The notes below the pieces were generated by a model, which worked only from the letters and a program-made list of their open reading frames with translations, was not told the origin of the DNA and ran no database searches. A stretch of 64,000 bases of DNA from assembly GCA_003023725.1 (NCBI GenBank), contig PXYT01000009.1:1-64000 (forward strand). The letters run 5' to 3'. Made by a program: the position numbers and the translations under genes. This stretch comes from Sulfobacillus benefaciens. GTDB lineage: Bacteria > Bacillota > Sulfobacillia > Sulfobacillales > Sulfobacillaceae. The first letter of the stretch is position 1. Each line of letters starts with the position of its first letter. Below are positions 8,311 through 16,452 of this stretch, one piece after another.

Positions 8311-8844
8311 AGACCATAGCTGACGAAAAATGACGACAGCCCAATAACCCCACGGGCATTGTCCTGACAATTTCTGAGCTTGCCCAATATGCCACATGTA
8401 TGAGAAACGTTGGTGCATCCTTGGCGCTCTAACTTCCGGAGTGGTTGGTTTTTGATCAGTAGAGGATTACCGGTGCTGTTCGTGTCAGCCTCGCCATGTG
8501 GCCGTGGGCCAATTTGCCAACTTGACCTTGGGGGAGATTGTTTGAAGAGCCTTGTGTGCCTTTGAGTCCCCAGCCGGTTGCCAATCCAAGGAAATAGGAC
8601 AGGACCGTCCCCATAGTGGATTTTTCCAATGCGTTTATCATCTCGCTGACATTTCGGTTTCGACAGATCCGTTCTTTGTTTGCCATATGCCTGTCGTTTC
8701 GCGATTTTCCTTGGTAGAGCCTACCATAGAGATGGAATTCACTAAAACCGGATAAAGAGAGCGTGAGCGAATCAAACTAAGACGAAAAATTTCCGGCAAC
8801 CCGGCTGGGGAGAACATCGAGCAGATCCTAAAGGAGGGGCAGAG
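8311..8844. other. Intergenic stretch after the oxidase operon
   Basis: No strong terminator or recognised RNA was seen. The only candidate gene is the small minus-strand frame listed separately at 8456-8686. The last bases hold the ribosome site AAAGGAGGGG of the next gene. Confidence 0.5.
8456..8686 (-). CDS. Small hypothetical protein (weakly supported)
   Basis: A 76-residue frame with one hydrophobic segment (MGTVLSYFLGLATGWGLKG, about residues 25-43) and a hydrophilic tail ending in a basic stretch. No convincing Shine-Dalgarno precedes the ATG at 8686; an internal ATG at about residue 16 is an alternative start. It stands alone, opposite to its neighbours. It may be a real single-span protein or chance. 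Confidence 0.25.
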   Translation of the reverse strand: MANKERICRNRNVSEMINALEKSTMGTVLSYFLGLATGWGLKGTQGSSNNLPQGQVGKLAHGHMARLTRTAPVILY

Positions 8845-9216
8845 ATGAATTGGAGAGGAGCCATCATACGGTTTGTGACGGTTTGGGTTCTCATGGAGAT
8901 CTTTCGCCATACGTTCACTTTAACTCAATTTCCGGGAATTTCTTGGCTGGATGGGGCCATTCTCGCAGTTGTCTGTGCCGTCATAGGTTATTTGGCTGAC
9001 GAGATGTTTGGTGGGTATCTTTCTGCACCAGGCCGGGGATTTGTTGGATTCATCGTGACAACTGCCGTGTTGGTCATTTACTTTACCCGTTATGTCAACG
9101 CCATGCATACTTTTTATGTGTTTGACGCCATTGTGATCGGTGCTATTGTAGGTTTGGCGGACGCGGGTGTGGGGACTTATTTAAGGAACAAAGGGCGGCA
9201 AACCGATCAGGAATGA
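8845..9216 (+). CDS. DUF2512-like small membrane protein
   Basis: A 123-residue protein with four hydrophobic segments, resembling the YndM/DUF2512 family of Firmicutes (conserved ADEMF and a late FDAIVIGAIVG region). Function in the family is unknown. AAAGGAGGGG lies ten bases before the ATG. Its end overlaps the end of the opposite-strand DUF2231 gene by ten bases. Family assignment is from general resemblance only. Confidence 0.6.
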   Translation: MNWRGAIIRFVTVWVLMEIFRHTFTLTQFPGISWLDGAILAVVCAVIGYLADEMFGGYLSAPGRGFVGFIVTTAVLVIYFTRYVNAMHTFYVFDAIVIGAIVGLADAGVGTYLRNKGRQTDQE

Positions 9217-9650
9217 ACGATAACTCCTCCTGCCGTACCGGTTGCGACGATGAGAAGACTCGCTAGTACCCAAATCCATGTGGTAATATCCTGCGGGGCA
9301 TCCCGATTCTGTGTAAGAGTTAGGTATAGAACGCAACCCATCCAGATACTGGCTAGCCGAAGATGCCAGGTTAACAGGCTATCGAATTGTGAAACCTGGG
9401 GTTGAGCTGTCATAAGACCGGAAAAGATAGCCAGCAGTCCAAAGGCGATACTCAGCCACAAACCCAACTGAATCAACGCTGACGGGACCTTCTGGGTGAA
9501 GGCGCGGGCGAGGGCTGTCAGCAAAAATAGTACAATGGGAAAATGAATGATGGCTGGATGAAGGTGCTCCTGGATATTTTGGACGATGGTTACGAACACG
9601 ATTCTCATCATCTCCCCGTTACCGGATGCGATTTGCGGTTGAAAGTTCAT
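9207..9650 (-). CDS. DUF2231-like membrane protein
   Basis: A 147-residue protein with four membrane segments. The motif HLHPAIIHFPI near the start is the hallmark of DUF2231 membrane proteins, whose role is unknown and which often occur near redox and cytochrome genes. ATG at 9650 has no clear ribosome site; internal ATGs at 9611 and 9608, next to GGGGAG, are alternatives that still precede the family motif. It converges on and overlaps the DUF2512-like gene at its 3' end. Confidence 0.7.
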   Translation of the reverse strand: MNFQPQIASGNGEMMRIVFVTIVQNIQEHLHPAIIHFPIVLFLLTALARAFTQKVPSALIQLGLWLSIAFGLLAIFSGLMTAQPQVSQFDSLLTWHLRLASIWMGCVLYLTLTQNRDAPQDITTWIWVLASLLIVATGTAGGVIVHS

Positions 9651-9900
9651 AAAGAGTCAGACAGTGTCTCCCCTTAAAAATCGGATAGATTCTTCAATTG
9701 AGATCCTGGTCATATATACGGAAGACCCGGGAGAGTTAGACATCGGTTATTGATACGAACATGATAAACATTGACCCGCATGATTAGACATTTGGCCTCG
9801 GGGACCCTTGACAGAGAGACGGATTTATTTGATAATTAGTGAGAAAATTCACAAGGTTGAAGCGTGTTTATGCTGGCTTTCATCCGGAAAGGGGGATATG

Positions 9901-10590
9901 ATGAGAAATCTGCTGATCGCTCCGTCTATTTTGTCTGCGAATTTTGCTAATTTGGGCCATGAGGTGCAGGATGTCGTGGAAGGTGGCGCCAACTGGATCC
10001 ATGTGGATGTGATGGATGGACAGTTTGTGCCCAACATTACCATAGGTCCTGTGGTCGTAGAGTCCTTGCGTAAGGATACCACCGCACCTTTGGATGTTCA
10101 TCTCATGATTGTGAAGCCTGAACAGTACATCCCGGATTTCTTGAAAGCGGGAGCAGACAGCATCTCGATACATTATGAGGCCACCCCCCATGTTCAGCGT
10201 GCACTGGATCTGATACGCAGTGCCGGTAAAAAGGCAGGGCTGGCCCTCACGCCTTCCACCCCGATTCAAGCGGTGGAGAATGTGTTGTCTGATGTAGACT
10301 ATGTACTGGTTATGACCGTTAATCCAGGGTTCGGGGGCCAGAAATTTATTCCTTCGATGACCGAAAAGGTTCGCAGCCTTCGACGGTTGCTGGATGCCTC
10401 GAAATATACACAGGTAGCCATTGAAGTTGATGGGGGCATTAACGCAGACACGGCGCGGGAAGTGAGCCTTGCAGGCGCTGAGATCTTTGTTGTGGGGAGT
10501 GCCATTTTTGGAAAACCTGACCGCAAAGCGGCCATGGAGAAAATCCGGAAACAAATTGAACAGGGAATGCAGCCAGTTCACGCGCGTTAG
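9901..10590 (+). CDS. rpe: Ribulose-phosphate 3-epimerase
   Basis: Interconverts ribulose 5-phosphate and xylulose 5-phosphate in the Calvin and pentose phosphate cycles. The TIM-barrel signatures are intact: IAPSILSANF at the start, HVDVMDGQFVPN, LDVHLMI, VNPGFGGQKF for phosphate binding and EVDGGI near the end. The 229-residue length is normal. Of two adjacent ATGs, the one at 9901 has the better spacing from AAAGGGGG. The gene is followed within 70 bases by cbbX, which points to a role in carbon fixation. Confidence 0.95.
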   Translation: MRNLLIAPSILSANFANLGHEVQDVVEGGANWIHVDVMDGQFVPNITIGPVVVESLRKDTTAPLDVHLMIVKPEQYIPDFLKAGADSISIHYEATPHVQRALDLIRSAGKKAGLALTPSTPIQAVENVLSDVDYVLVMTVNPGFGGQKFIPSMTEKVRSLRRLLDASKYTQVAIEVDGGINADTAREVSLAGAEIFVVGSAIFGKPDRKAAMEKIRKQIEQGMQPVHAR

Positions 10591-10657
10591 GCATTCTCGG
10601 CAGCACGGATTACGACGCACAAAATACGGGTGTTAAGGAGGGGAGACGTCCGAGCCT

Positions 10658-11596
10658 TTGGATCGGGCGAAGCAAACGATGACACAAGATGCGACGCATA
10701 TCGAAGAGAAAAGCTTTTTAGATTTTGATACCGTCTTGAAGGAATCCAAAGTGATGGACATTTTGGCTCAGTTAGATCGCGAATTAATCGGTCTAAAGCC
10801 TGTGAAGACTCGTATTCGCGAAATTGCAGCCTTGCTGATCGTGGATAAAATGCGAAAACAACTGGAATTGGCTTCACAAACCCCCTCTCTGCACATGTCC
10901 TTTACGGGGAATCCTGGAACTGGCAAGACGACTGTCGCTATGCGGATGGCCGAGATACTCAATCGCCTGGGTTACGTCCGTAAAGGCCACTTGGTGGCGG
11001 TAACCCGTGATGATCTTGTGGGCCAGTACATCGGACACACGGCACCAAAAACGAAGGAAGTATTGAAGAGAGCCATGGGTGGCGTGTTGTTTATCGACGA
11101 GGCATATTATCTCTATCGTGAAGAAAACGAACGAGACTATGGCCAGGAAACTATTGAAATCTTGCTGCAGGTAATGGAAAATCAGCGGGACGACCTGGTG
11201 GTGATTCTGGCTGGCTATAAAGATCGTATGGACAGGTTTTTTAAATCAAACCCGGGTATGCGTTCACGTATTGCCCACCATATTGACTTTCCGGATTATG
11301 GGCCCGAGGAACTGTTGTTAATAGCGGAATTGATGCTGGCAGAACAACACTACCGCTTCAGCCCTGAGGCTCGGGAGGCGTTTCGAACCTACCTGGATCG
11401 AAGAATGGCCATGCCAAATTTCGCTAATGCCCGAAGTGTCCGCAATGCTTTAGACCGGTCCCGATTAAGACAGGCTAACCGACTATTTGCCAAGGGTGGG
11501 CGTCTGAGCAAGGATGACTTGATGACTATTGAGGCCGAAGACATCTTAGCGAGCCGCGTGTTCGCGGGCTCCCCAGATCAGGACTCGGAGTCCTAA
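10658..11596 (+). CDS. cbbX: CbbX, AAA-type Rubisco activase
   Basis: Hexameric AAA+ ATPase that removes inhibitory sugar phosphates from form I Rubisco. Walker A is GNPGTGKT, Walker B is [10 protein letters not shown], sensor 1 is VVILAGY and the arginine finger region is NPGMRSRI, all in the CbbX arrangement; length is 312 residues. The start is a TTG at 10658, about thirteen bases after AAGGAGGGGAG; the next ATG (10679) is farther from that site. Pairing with rpe implies a cbb function, yet no Rubisco genes lie in the window, so they must be elsewhere if the organism fixes CO2. Confidence 0.93.
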   Translation: MDRAKQTMTQDATHIEEKSFLDFDTVLKESKVMDILAQLDRELIGLKPVKTRIREIAALLIVDKMRKQLELASQTPSLHMSFTGNPGTGKTTVAMRMAEILNRLGYVRKGHLVAVTRDDLVGQYIGHTAPKTKEVLKRAMGGVLFIDEAYYLYREENERDYGQETIEILLQVMENQRDDLVVILAGYKDRMDRFFKSNPGMRSRIAHHIDFPDYGPEELLLIAELMLAEQHYRFSPEAREAFRTYLDRRMAMPNFANARSVRNALDRSRLRQANRLFAKGGRLSKDDLMTIEAEDILASRVFAGSPDQDSES

Positions 11597-12024
11597 AGGC
11601 TCAAGCTGCAATCTATGTCTGCAACAGGATTTGGACCTTAAATTTCTCAGTTCGTTCTGTTAAGCTATATGTCATAGAACACCGAACGAGTTGTCCGTGT
11701 TGATGTTACGTAACCGGGTCTGTTTCGCCCGATGAACCGGATCGGCCCGGCGGGGAATGGCGACTTTGGTGGCGTGGAAAGGAAACAATTCCTGGAGGAT
11801 TCTCGACTGGACACGTTGCCGTCCAGTAAGCCAATGTCATCATTATTCCCGGGCCGGGGGAAATCCGGGCGTCTCTGGCCTTCTCTTTCGGTAAAGGATC
11901 ATCTACGGTTTCTTTAGGCAAGCGAGGAATCAGGAACGGTATAGGCCGTGGGTAAAGAGTGAGTGGCACCGTGATTTGTCACGGGAGTCAAGCGGTGGAA
12001 CACCAGTATCCCGTTCCCCGGCCA
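11597..12024. other. Intergenic stretch before the rpmG promoter
   Basis: No gene is supported. Two small perfect inverted repeats are visible: ACTGGAC/GTCCAGT at 11806-11827 and CCGTGA-TTTG-TCACGG near 11969-11984. Neither is followed by a T run. No known RNA gene was recognised. Confidence 0.5.
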
Positions 12025-12053
12025 TTGACATGTTATAGGTAATATGATAAAAT
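12025..12053 (+). promoter_or_regulatory. Sigma-A type promoter of the rpmG-secE-nusG operon
   Basis: TTGACA at 12025-12030 and TAAAAT at 12048-12053 are separated by exactly 17 bases, 27 bases before the rpmG start. The same architecture occurs before the L7Ae-like gene (23620) and rplM (54583). Confidence 0.8.
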
Positions 12054-12080
12054 CCATGCGCATGAGTGGGAGGTAGGAGC

Positions 12081-12230
12081 ATGCGGACAATTATTACTTT
12101 AGCGTGTTCAGATTGCAAACGGCGCAATTACACGACAAGCAAGAACAAGAAAAATGATCCCAATCGGCTTGAACGCCGCAAGTATTGTCGGTGGTGTCGC
12201 ACCCATACCATTCACCGTGAGACTCGGTAG
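12081..12230 (+). CDS. rpmG: Ribosomal protein bL33
   Basis: A 49-residue 50S subunit protein. It keeps two CxxC pairs (CSDC near residues 9-12 and CRWC near 37-40), so it is the zinc-binding form. GGGAGGTAGGAG precedes the ATG closely. It heads the secE-nusG-rplK-rplA group, the standard arrangement in Firmicutes. Confidence 0.95.
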   Translation: MRTIITLACSDCKRRNYTTSKNKKNDPNRLERRKYCRWCRTHTIHRETR

Positions 12231-12247
12231 GTTTTGGTTTCACAGAA

Positions 12248-12472
12248 ATGGGGAAAATGATGGAAGCCAAGGGAAAAGTAACAGCATCCAATCGCGACCG
12301 TTCTCGCAAATATCTGCGTGAGGTCCGGTCCGAACTGAAAAAGGTTGTATGGCCAACACCTCGGCAAACGTTGTCATATACGGGTTTCGTGGTGTCCTTT
12401 TCACTCGTGATAGCGCTGATCATTTCAGGGCTTGATGTGGTGTTTAATTTTGGACTCAATTTTATTCGCTAG
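12248..12472 (+). CDS. secE: Preprotein translocase subunit SecE
   Basis: Small essential partner of SecY in the protein-export channel. The 74-residue protein has a basic N-terminal part with the family motif LREVRSELKKVVWPTP and one C-terminal membrane helix. It starts 17 bases after rpmG with a weak ribosome site; later ATGs at 12257 and 12260 are possible starts. nusG follows, as is usual. Confidence 0.95.
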   Translation: MGKMMEAKGKVTASNRDRSRKYLREVRSELKKVVWPTPRQTLSYTGFVVSFSLVIALIISGLDVVFNFGLNFIR

Positions 12473-12499
12473 TACAAGCGCCTTGGAGTCCTTACCTGA

Positions 12500-12520
12500 C
12501 GCCAGCTTGGCGCATTTTTT
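12500..12520 (+). terminator. Weak hairpin with T run between secE and nusG
   Basis: CGCCA-GCT-TGGCG is followed by CA and six T. The five-base stem suggests partial termination or attenuation that would reduce transcription into nusG and the L11-L1 genes. Confidence 0.4.
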
Positions 12521-12542
12521 GTTTGGGAAGGCGGCTGGTACG

Positions 12543-13073
12543 GTGGAGAAGAACTGGTATGTGATTCACACGTACTCGGGCTACGAGAATAAAGTCAAGG
12601 CTAATCTCGAGAAACGTGTGGAATCGATGAATATGGAGGACAAGATATTTCGAGTCATTGTACCCATGGAAGAGGAACTGGAAGTGAAAGACGGCAAGAA
12701 AAAACTTGTCAAAAAGAAAGTTTTTCCGGGGTACGTTATGGTGGAAATGATTATGACCGATGATTCGTGGTATGTTGTGCGGAACACTCCCGGAGTAACC
12801 GGATTTGTCGGTTCTGGAGCTCGACCGATTCCTCTGTTAGAGCACGAAGTCCACATGATTTTGGGAAGTGATCTTTCGGGAGTTCCGGAACTACCCAAAA
12901 TCAATTTGTCGATTGGCCAGGAGGTAACGGTTCGCGACGGACCGTTTGAAGGTTTTTCAGGCCGTATCGAGGAAATATTCCAAGACCGGGGGAAAGTTCG
13001 ATTGACCGTGTCCATGTTCGGACGGGAGACCCCGTTGGAAGTGGACTTTGGTCAAGTCGCAGAAATGGAGTAA
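12543..13073 (+). CDS. nusG: Transcription elongation/antitermination factor NusG
   Basis: Binds RNA polymerase and modulates pausing and Rho-dependent termination. The NGN domain begins NWYVIHTYSGYENKV and contains the FPGYVMVEM and TPGVTGFVG motifs; the C-terminal KOW domain has VRDGPFEGFSGRIEEI. GTG at 12543 gives a normal 176-residue protein; the frame remains open upstream into secE but without family sequence. It is followed by rplK. Confidence 0.96.
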   Translation: MEKNWYVIHTYSGYENKVKANLEKRVESMNMEDKIFRVIVPMEEELEVKDGKKKLVKKKVFPGYVMVEMIMTDDSWYVVRNTPGVTGFVGSGARPIPLLEHEVHMILGSDLSGVPELPKINLSIGQEVTVRDGPFEGFSGRIEEIFQDRGKVRLTVSMFGRETPLEVDFGQVAEME

Positions 13074-13089
13074 GAAATGAGGGGAAACA

Positions 13090-13515
13090 GTGCCAAAGAA
13101 GGTTAGTACCGTGATTAAACTTCAAATTCCAGCAGGGAAAGCAACACCCGCGCCTCCGGTGGGCCCGGCTCTAGGGCAGCACGGAGTAAACATCATGGCT
13201 TTTGTCAAGGATTACAACGAACGTACTCAAGGACAAGTTGGGATGATTATCCCCGTAGAGATTACTGTCTACGAAGATCGTTCTTTTACATTCGTGACCA
13301 AGACACCGCCCGCTCCGGTATTAATTAAGAAGGCATTAGGCTTGGAAAAAGCGTCGGCTAATCCCAATACGAGCAAAGTGGGAAAATTGACGCGTGAACA
13401 GGTTCGGCAAATTGCCGAAGCGAAAATGCCTGATTTAAATGCCACTTCGATTGAAGCGGCGATGCGGATGATCGAGGGGACTGCCCGGAGTATGGGCGTG
13501 GAAGTTACTGATTAA
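13090..13515 (+). CDS. rplK: Ribosomal protein uL11
   Basis: Part of the GTPase-associated region of the 50S subunit. The proline-rich [13 protein letters not shown] segment (residues 20-32) that contacts 23S rRNA and is the thiostrepton site is intact. The 141-residue length is standard. It starts at GTG with GAGGGG upstream and is followed by rplA. Confidence 0.96.
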   Translation: MPKKVSTVIKLQIPAGKATPAPPVGPALGQHGVNIMAFVKDYNERTQGQVGMIIPVEITVYEDRSFTFVTKTPPAPVLIKKALGLEKASANPNTSKVGKLTREQVRQIAEAKMPDLNATSIEAAMRMIEGTARSMGVEVTD

Positions 13516-13562
13516 AAGATTGGTGGGAGGCACTTGCCGCTTAACCACAAGGAGGCTTTGGA

Positions 13563-14270
13563 ATGCACAAGGGGAAACGTTATGCGGAGTTAGCGGCCAA
13601 GGTTGATAAAGGACGTCTTTATGATGCCCGGGAGGCCTTGGAATTGGTTAAGGAGATTGCACGAGCCAAATTTGATGAAACGGTGGAGGTTGCTGTCCGC
13701 TTAGGTGTGGATCCGCGCCATTCTGATCAGGTCGTGAGAGGAGCTGTCGTGCTTCCGCACGGTATCGGCAAGACGCAAACCGTTGCTGTTTTTGCAAAAG
13801 GCGATAAGGCGCGGGAAGCGGAACAGGCTGGAGCAGATTTTGTCGGCGATGAGGACTTGGCAGAGCGTGTTCAGTCCGGATGGACTGGTTTCGATGTTGC
13901 CGTGGCGACGCCGGATATCATGGCGCTTGTGGGACGGCTAGGAAAAATTTTGGGTCCTAAAGGGCTGATGCCAAATCCGAAGACGGGCACTGTGACGTTT
14001 GATGTGGCAAATGCTGTTAAGGAAATTAAGGCGGGTAAGATTGAGTTTCGGACCGAAAAAGCCGGAATCGTTCATGGACCTATTGGCAAAGCCAGTTTTT
14101 CCACCGAGGCTTTGCAAGAAAATCTTGCGGTGCTCGTGGATGCATTGAATAAGGCACGCCCATCCGCGGCTAAGGGCGTTTATTTGAAGACCATAACGAT
14201 TTCTACGACCATGGGACCTGGTATCCGTGTCAACCCTCTCTCGGTGCAGCGGACCGTTCAAGCAGTTTAA
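13563..14270 (+). CDS. rplA: Ribosomal protein uL1
   Basis: L1-stalk protein of the 50S subunit; in many bacteria it also represses its own operon by binding the mRNA. Characteristic segments [14 protein letters not shown] and [16 protein letters not shown] are present. The 235-residue length is normal. CACAAGGAGG lies just before the ATG. A strong terminator follows within 17 bases. Confidence 0.96.
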   Translation: MHKGKRYAELAAKVDKGRLYDAREALELVKEIARAKFDETVEVAVRLGVDPRHSDQVVRGAVVLPHGIGKTQTVAVFAKGDKAREAEQAGADFVGDEDLAERVQSGWTGFDVAVATPDIMALVGRLGKILGPKGLMPNPKTGTVTFDVANAVKEIKAGKIEFRTEKAGIVHGPIGKASFSTEALQENLAVLVDALNKARPSAAKGVYLKTITISTTMGPGIRVNPLSVQRTVQAV

Positions 14271-14286
14271 GGGGGATGGAGAGGAC

Positions 14287-14320
14287 AAAACTGCAACGCG
14301 GTTGAAGGCGTTGCAGTTTT
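14287..14320 (+). terminator. Strong rho-independent terminator after rplA
   Basis: A perfect 13-base inverted repeat (AAAACTGCAACGC/GCGTTGCAGTTTT) encloses an eight-base loop and ends in T. The A run at its other end makes it usable on both strands. The T end also provides the -35 box of the next promoter. Confidence 0.9.
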
Positions 14321-14380
14321 GCATGCATCATAACTTTTGGTATAATATAGTATAAAGATACTATTCTAAAGACTAGTATC
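14319..14380 (+). promoter_or_regulatory. Promoter with three-half-site operator
   Basis: TTGCAT (14319-14324) and TATAAT (14341-14346) are 16 bases apart. Downstream lie three copies of one half-site: TAGTAT at 14348-14353, GATACTA at 14357-14363 and TAGTATC at 14374-14380. Adjacent copies are in inverted orientation, so the middle one can pair with either neighbour. The arrangement covers the start point and suggests repression of the small gene at 14496. Confidence 0.6.
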
Positions 14381-14495
14381 GTAATAGTTGCACTTAGAAG
14401 GAATTCAAATTGGCGATAAAATTTCAAGAATCTTCTTAACTCAATGGGATCAGGGAGTCAATTGTTGAAACTTGAGCTTCGAGGAGGCGGTCCGA

Positions 14496-14672
14496 ATGCG
14501 TAATCTCCTAAGACTTTGTCTTTCGTTAGGCTCTATTTTAGCCATTGTTGCAGGAGGAAAGATGGAGCATCTCCACAATTTGACGAAAGGAATGCTGCTC
14601 GTGTCTGTCGGCATAATTGTTCTAAGCATTGCTACGGGTGCAAATACCATGGTGGACCGCCGAGAAATTTAA
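14496..14672 (+). CDS. Small two-span membrane protein, unknown
   Basis: A 58-residue protein with two hydrophobic segments (about residues 8-21 and 32-50) and a charged turn between them. ATG at 14496 lies eight bases after GAGGAGG, a strong site; the frame is also open from 14472 but without such support. It has its own candidate promoter and operator and is followed by a long hairpin. No family is recognised. It interrupts the usual rplA-rplJ order. Regulated expression of a tiny membrane protein is inference. Confidence 0.6.
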   Translation: MRNLLRLCLSLGSILAIVAGGKMEHLHNLTKGMLLVSVGIIVLSIATGANTMVDRREI

Positions 14673-14688
14673 AAGTTGCCGAGACAAT

Positions 14689-14742
14689 GCGGCATATCGC
14701 AAGGGAGGGGCTCTACACGGCCTCTCCTTTGCGATATGCCGC
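14689..14742 (+). ncRNA. 22-bp hairpin, possible small RNA or 3' stabiliser
   Basis: Arms 14689-14710 and 14721-14742 are complementary along all 22 positions around a ten-base loop. Two of the pairs are G-U in plus-strand RNA and would be C-A mismatches in minus-strand RNA, so the functional RNA is the plus strand. No T run follows, which argues against an ordinary terminator. A second perfect hairpin (GAACAA/TTGTTC, 14748-14764) follows directly. Confidence 0.45.
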
Positions 14743-14764
14743 CCAGGGAACAAAGCTCTTGTTC

Positions 14765-15149
14765 GGCTTCTTCCTTTGATAAACAATAAATACGATCGCG
14801 TTGCGTCAAAGAAAAGGTCTTTGAATCATATGGTAGGCGGCATGTCCTCATCCGGAATACGACCCGACAAACGGTTTTGGCGTTGTAAGAGTTCACGCCG
14901 GCAGCGAGAAATCGGTCGGTGGAAGCGACTGTCGGAACGGGTCGATAAGTCGAAGTACACGGGGCCTTTGGTGGCGCTTTGATATGGGGAAGCTAAATCG
15001 CGAATTACGTGCGACGGCCGGTTGACGAAAGGTATCACGGACTTTTTTGGCAAAGCCGATTGCCGAGACTTTGGGGTTTTCATTACAGCGCTTTTTGTGG
15101 CGTAACGGTTCCTATTTCGAGTACTTTTTCTATGAGTCATATCGCTGTC
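14765..15149. other. Intergenic stretch before the rplJ leader
   Basis: Frames on both strands are short, overlap one another and lack ribosome sites or recognisable domains. Nothing can be called here. Confidence 0.5.
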
Positions 15150-15328
15150 TTGATTTTCCGTTGGGTTCGTGCTACATTGAACCACGAACCCAAGACAGTG
15201 GGGGCCATAATGGCTTAAAGATCCCGCTCAGGTAGAATTTTGGATACGTTTTAGCAAACAAGTCCTTGATCCTCTCACCATTCTTGGGTGGAGGTTTTTT
15301 TTGATTCTTTATGCTAGGAGGTGATGGA
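15150..15328 (+). promoter_or_regulatory. rplJ-rplL promoter and L10 leader region
   Basis: TTGATT (15150-15155) and TACATT (15173-15178), 17 bases apart, form a candidate promoter. A perfect 11-base inverted repeat TTGGGTTCGTG/CACGAACCCAA (15161-15171/15183-15193) overlaps it, and CTGTCTTG (15146-15153) is complementary to CAAGACAG (15191-15198). The following about 140 bases to the rplJ start, ending in a terminator-like hairpin, occupy the place of the L10 leader that ribosomal protein L10-L12 binds to control its own genes in Firmicutes. Promoter and leader roles are inferred from position and structure. Confidence 0.5.
15271..15302 (+). terminator. Attenuator hairpin before rplJ
   Basis: CCTCTCACC and GGGTGGAGG can pair with small imperfections and are followed directly by eight T. 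Placed 27 bases before the rplJ start, it fits the conditional terminator of an L10 leader. Confidence 0.65.
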
Positions 15329-15847
15329 GTGCCAACACCGCAAAAAGCTCGTATCATTGAGGACACTCGTAGAGAACTTGAAGACGCACCGGCCGCGGTT
15401 TTAGCCAATTACCGGGGCCTGACCGTTCAGCAGCTGAGTCAGTTGCGTGAGAATTTGCGTAAGGGCGGAGTCACATTCCGTGTGATTAAAAACACGCTCA
15501 TTAAGCGAGCCGCTGATGAAGTGGGTATTAGTGGGTTGGAGACGTATCTTGAAGGCCCGACCGCCGTGGCGTTTTCTCATGATGATCCCGTGGCAGCGGC
15601 GAAGCTCCTGTCACAGGCCATTCGCGAATTTCGTAAAATTGAGATCAAAGCTGGGATACTCGGAAAAAAAGCCATCTCTGCCGACGACGTGCGGGAGCTT
15701 GCCGATTTGCCTTCCCGCGACGTAATGCTCGGGAAGTTGGCGGGAACTTTAAATGCTCCCATTCAGCAATTGGTGTGGGTGTTAAACGCTCCCATAACAA
15801 ATCTGGCACGCGCTTTGGACCAGGTGCGTCAGCAACGGGAAGCTTGA
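15329..15847 (+). CDS. rplJ: Ribosomal protein uL10
   Basis: Base of the L7/L12 stalk; with L7/L12 it represses its own translation or transcription. The family pattern is clear (ANYRGLTVQQLSQLR and FRVIKNTLIKRA). GTG at 15329 lies after AGGAGGTGA with good spacing; an in-frame ATG at 15311 is upstream of that site. Length 172 residues is normal. rplL follows after 27 bases. Confidence 0.95.
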   Translation: MPTPQKARIIEDTRRELEDAPAAVLANYRGLTVQQLSQLRENLRKGGVTFRVIKNTLIKRAADEVGISGLETYLEGPTAVAFSHDDPVAAAKLLSQAIREFRKIEIKAGILGKKAISADDVRELADLPSRDVMLGKLAGTLNAPIQQLVWVLNAPITNLARALDQVRQQREA

Positions 15848-15874
15848 ATACTGACGAAATAAGGAGGAAAAGTT

Positions 15875-16264
15875 GTGGCAAAAGTAGAAGAAATCATTGC
15901 AAGCGTCAAAGAGATGAATGTGTTAGAATTATCGCAGTTGGTTAAGGCGTTAGAAGAGGAGTTTGGTGTAACAGCAGCAGCTCCCGTGGCTGTTGCAGCG
16001 GCAACGGCAAACGGTGGTGGATCAGCGGCTCCAGTGCAGGAAGAAGTGGAACAAACAGAGTTTGATGTTGTTCTCACCGCCGCCGGTGATAAGAAGGTTC
16101 AGGTCATTAAGGCAGTCCGCGAACTGACGGGATTGTCGCTAACGGAAGCTAAAGCCCTGGTAGATGGAGCCCCAAAGGCCGTTAAGGAGAAGATTTCGAA
16201 AGCGGATGCCGAAGCAGCCAAAGCGAAATTGGAGGAAGCAGGAGCGACTGCTCAAATCAAATAA
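15875..16264 (+). CDS. rplL: Ribosomal protein bL12 (L7/L12)
   Basis: Stalk protein that recruits translational GTPases. The 129-residue protein has the N-terminal dimerisation helices, an Ala/Val/Gly-rich hinge (about residues 37-55) and the conserved C-terminal domain beginning [18 protein letters not shown] with [17 protein letters not shown]. It starts at GTG with AAGGAGG upstream. Confidence 0.97.
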   Translation: MAKVEEIIASVKEMNVLELSQLVKALEEEFGVTAAAPVAVAAATANGGGSAAPVQEEVEQTEFDVVLTAAGDKKVQVIKAVRELTGLSLTEAKALVDGAPKAVKEKISKADAEAAKAKLEEAGATAQIK

Positions 16265-16289
16265 AGCTCAGACGAGCCGGCTGTAAAAT

Positions 16290-16334
16290 AGCCCTCCCTA
16301 AGGTGAAGAATGACTGTTGACCTTAGGGTGGGCT
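16290..16334 (+). terminator. Hairpin between rplL and rpoB
   Basis: A 15-base inverted repeat with one mismatch (16290-16304 and 16320-16334) around a 15-base loop is followed by a loose T-rich stretch. It may be a partial terminator that sets the ratio of stalk protein to RNA polymerase, a common feature of this junction. Confidence 0.6.
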
Positions 16335-16452
16335 TGTGATATTATTTTTAATTGCCATATTTTATAAGCCAATTCATACCAACGACGATGACGCAGGGTA
16401 GTATTCGCGCCACCTTTTGGGACTTAAATCAGGAACAAGGAGCTGACTGTGA

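Noticed and set aside
11706-11969. Proline-rich minus-strand frame before rpmG
   Set aside because: Composition is explained by GC-rich inverted repeats, and there is no ribosome site or neighbour support.
14826-15185. 119-residue minus-strand frame and overlapping plus-strand frames
   Set aside because: Biased Ser/Arg composition, no ribosome site, and the region overlaps the rplJ promoter and leader structures.
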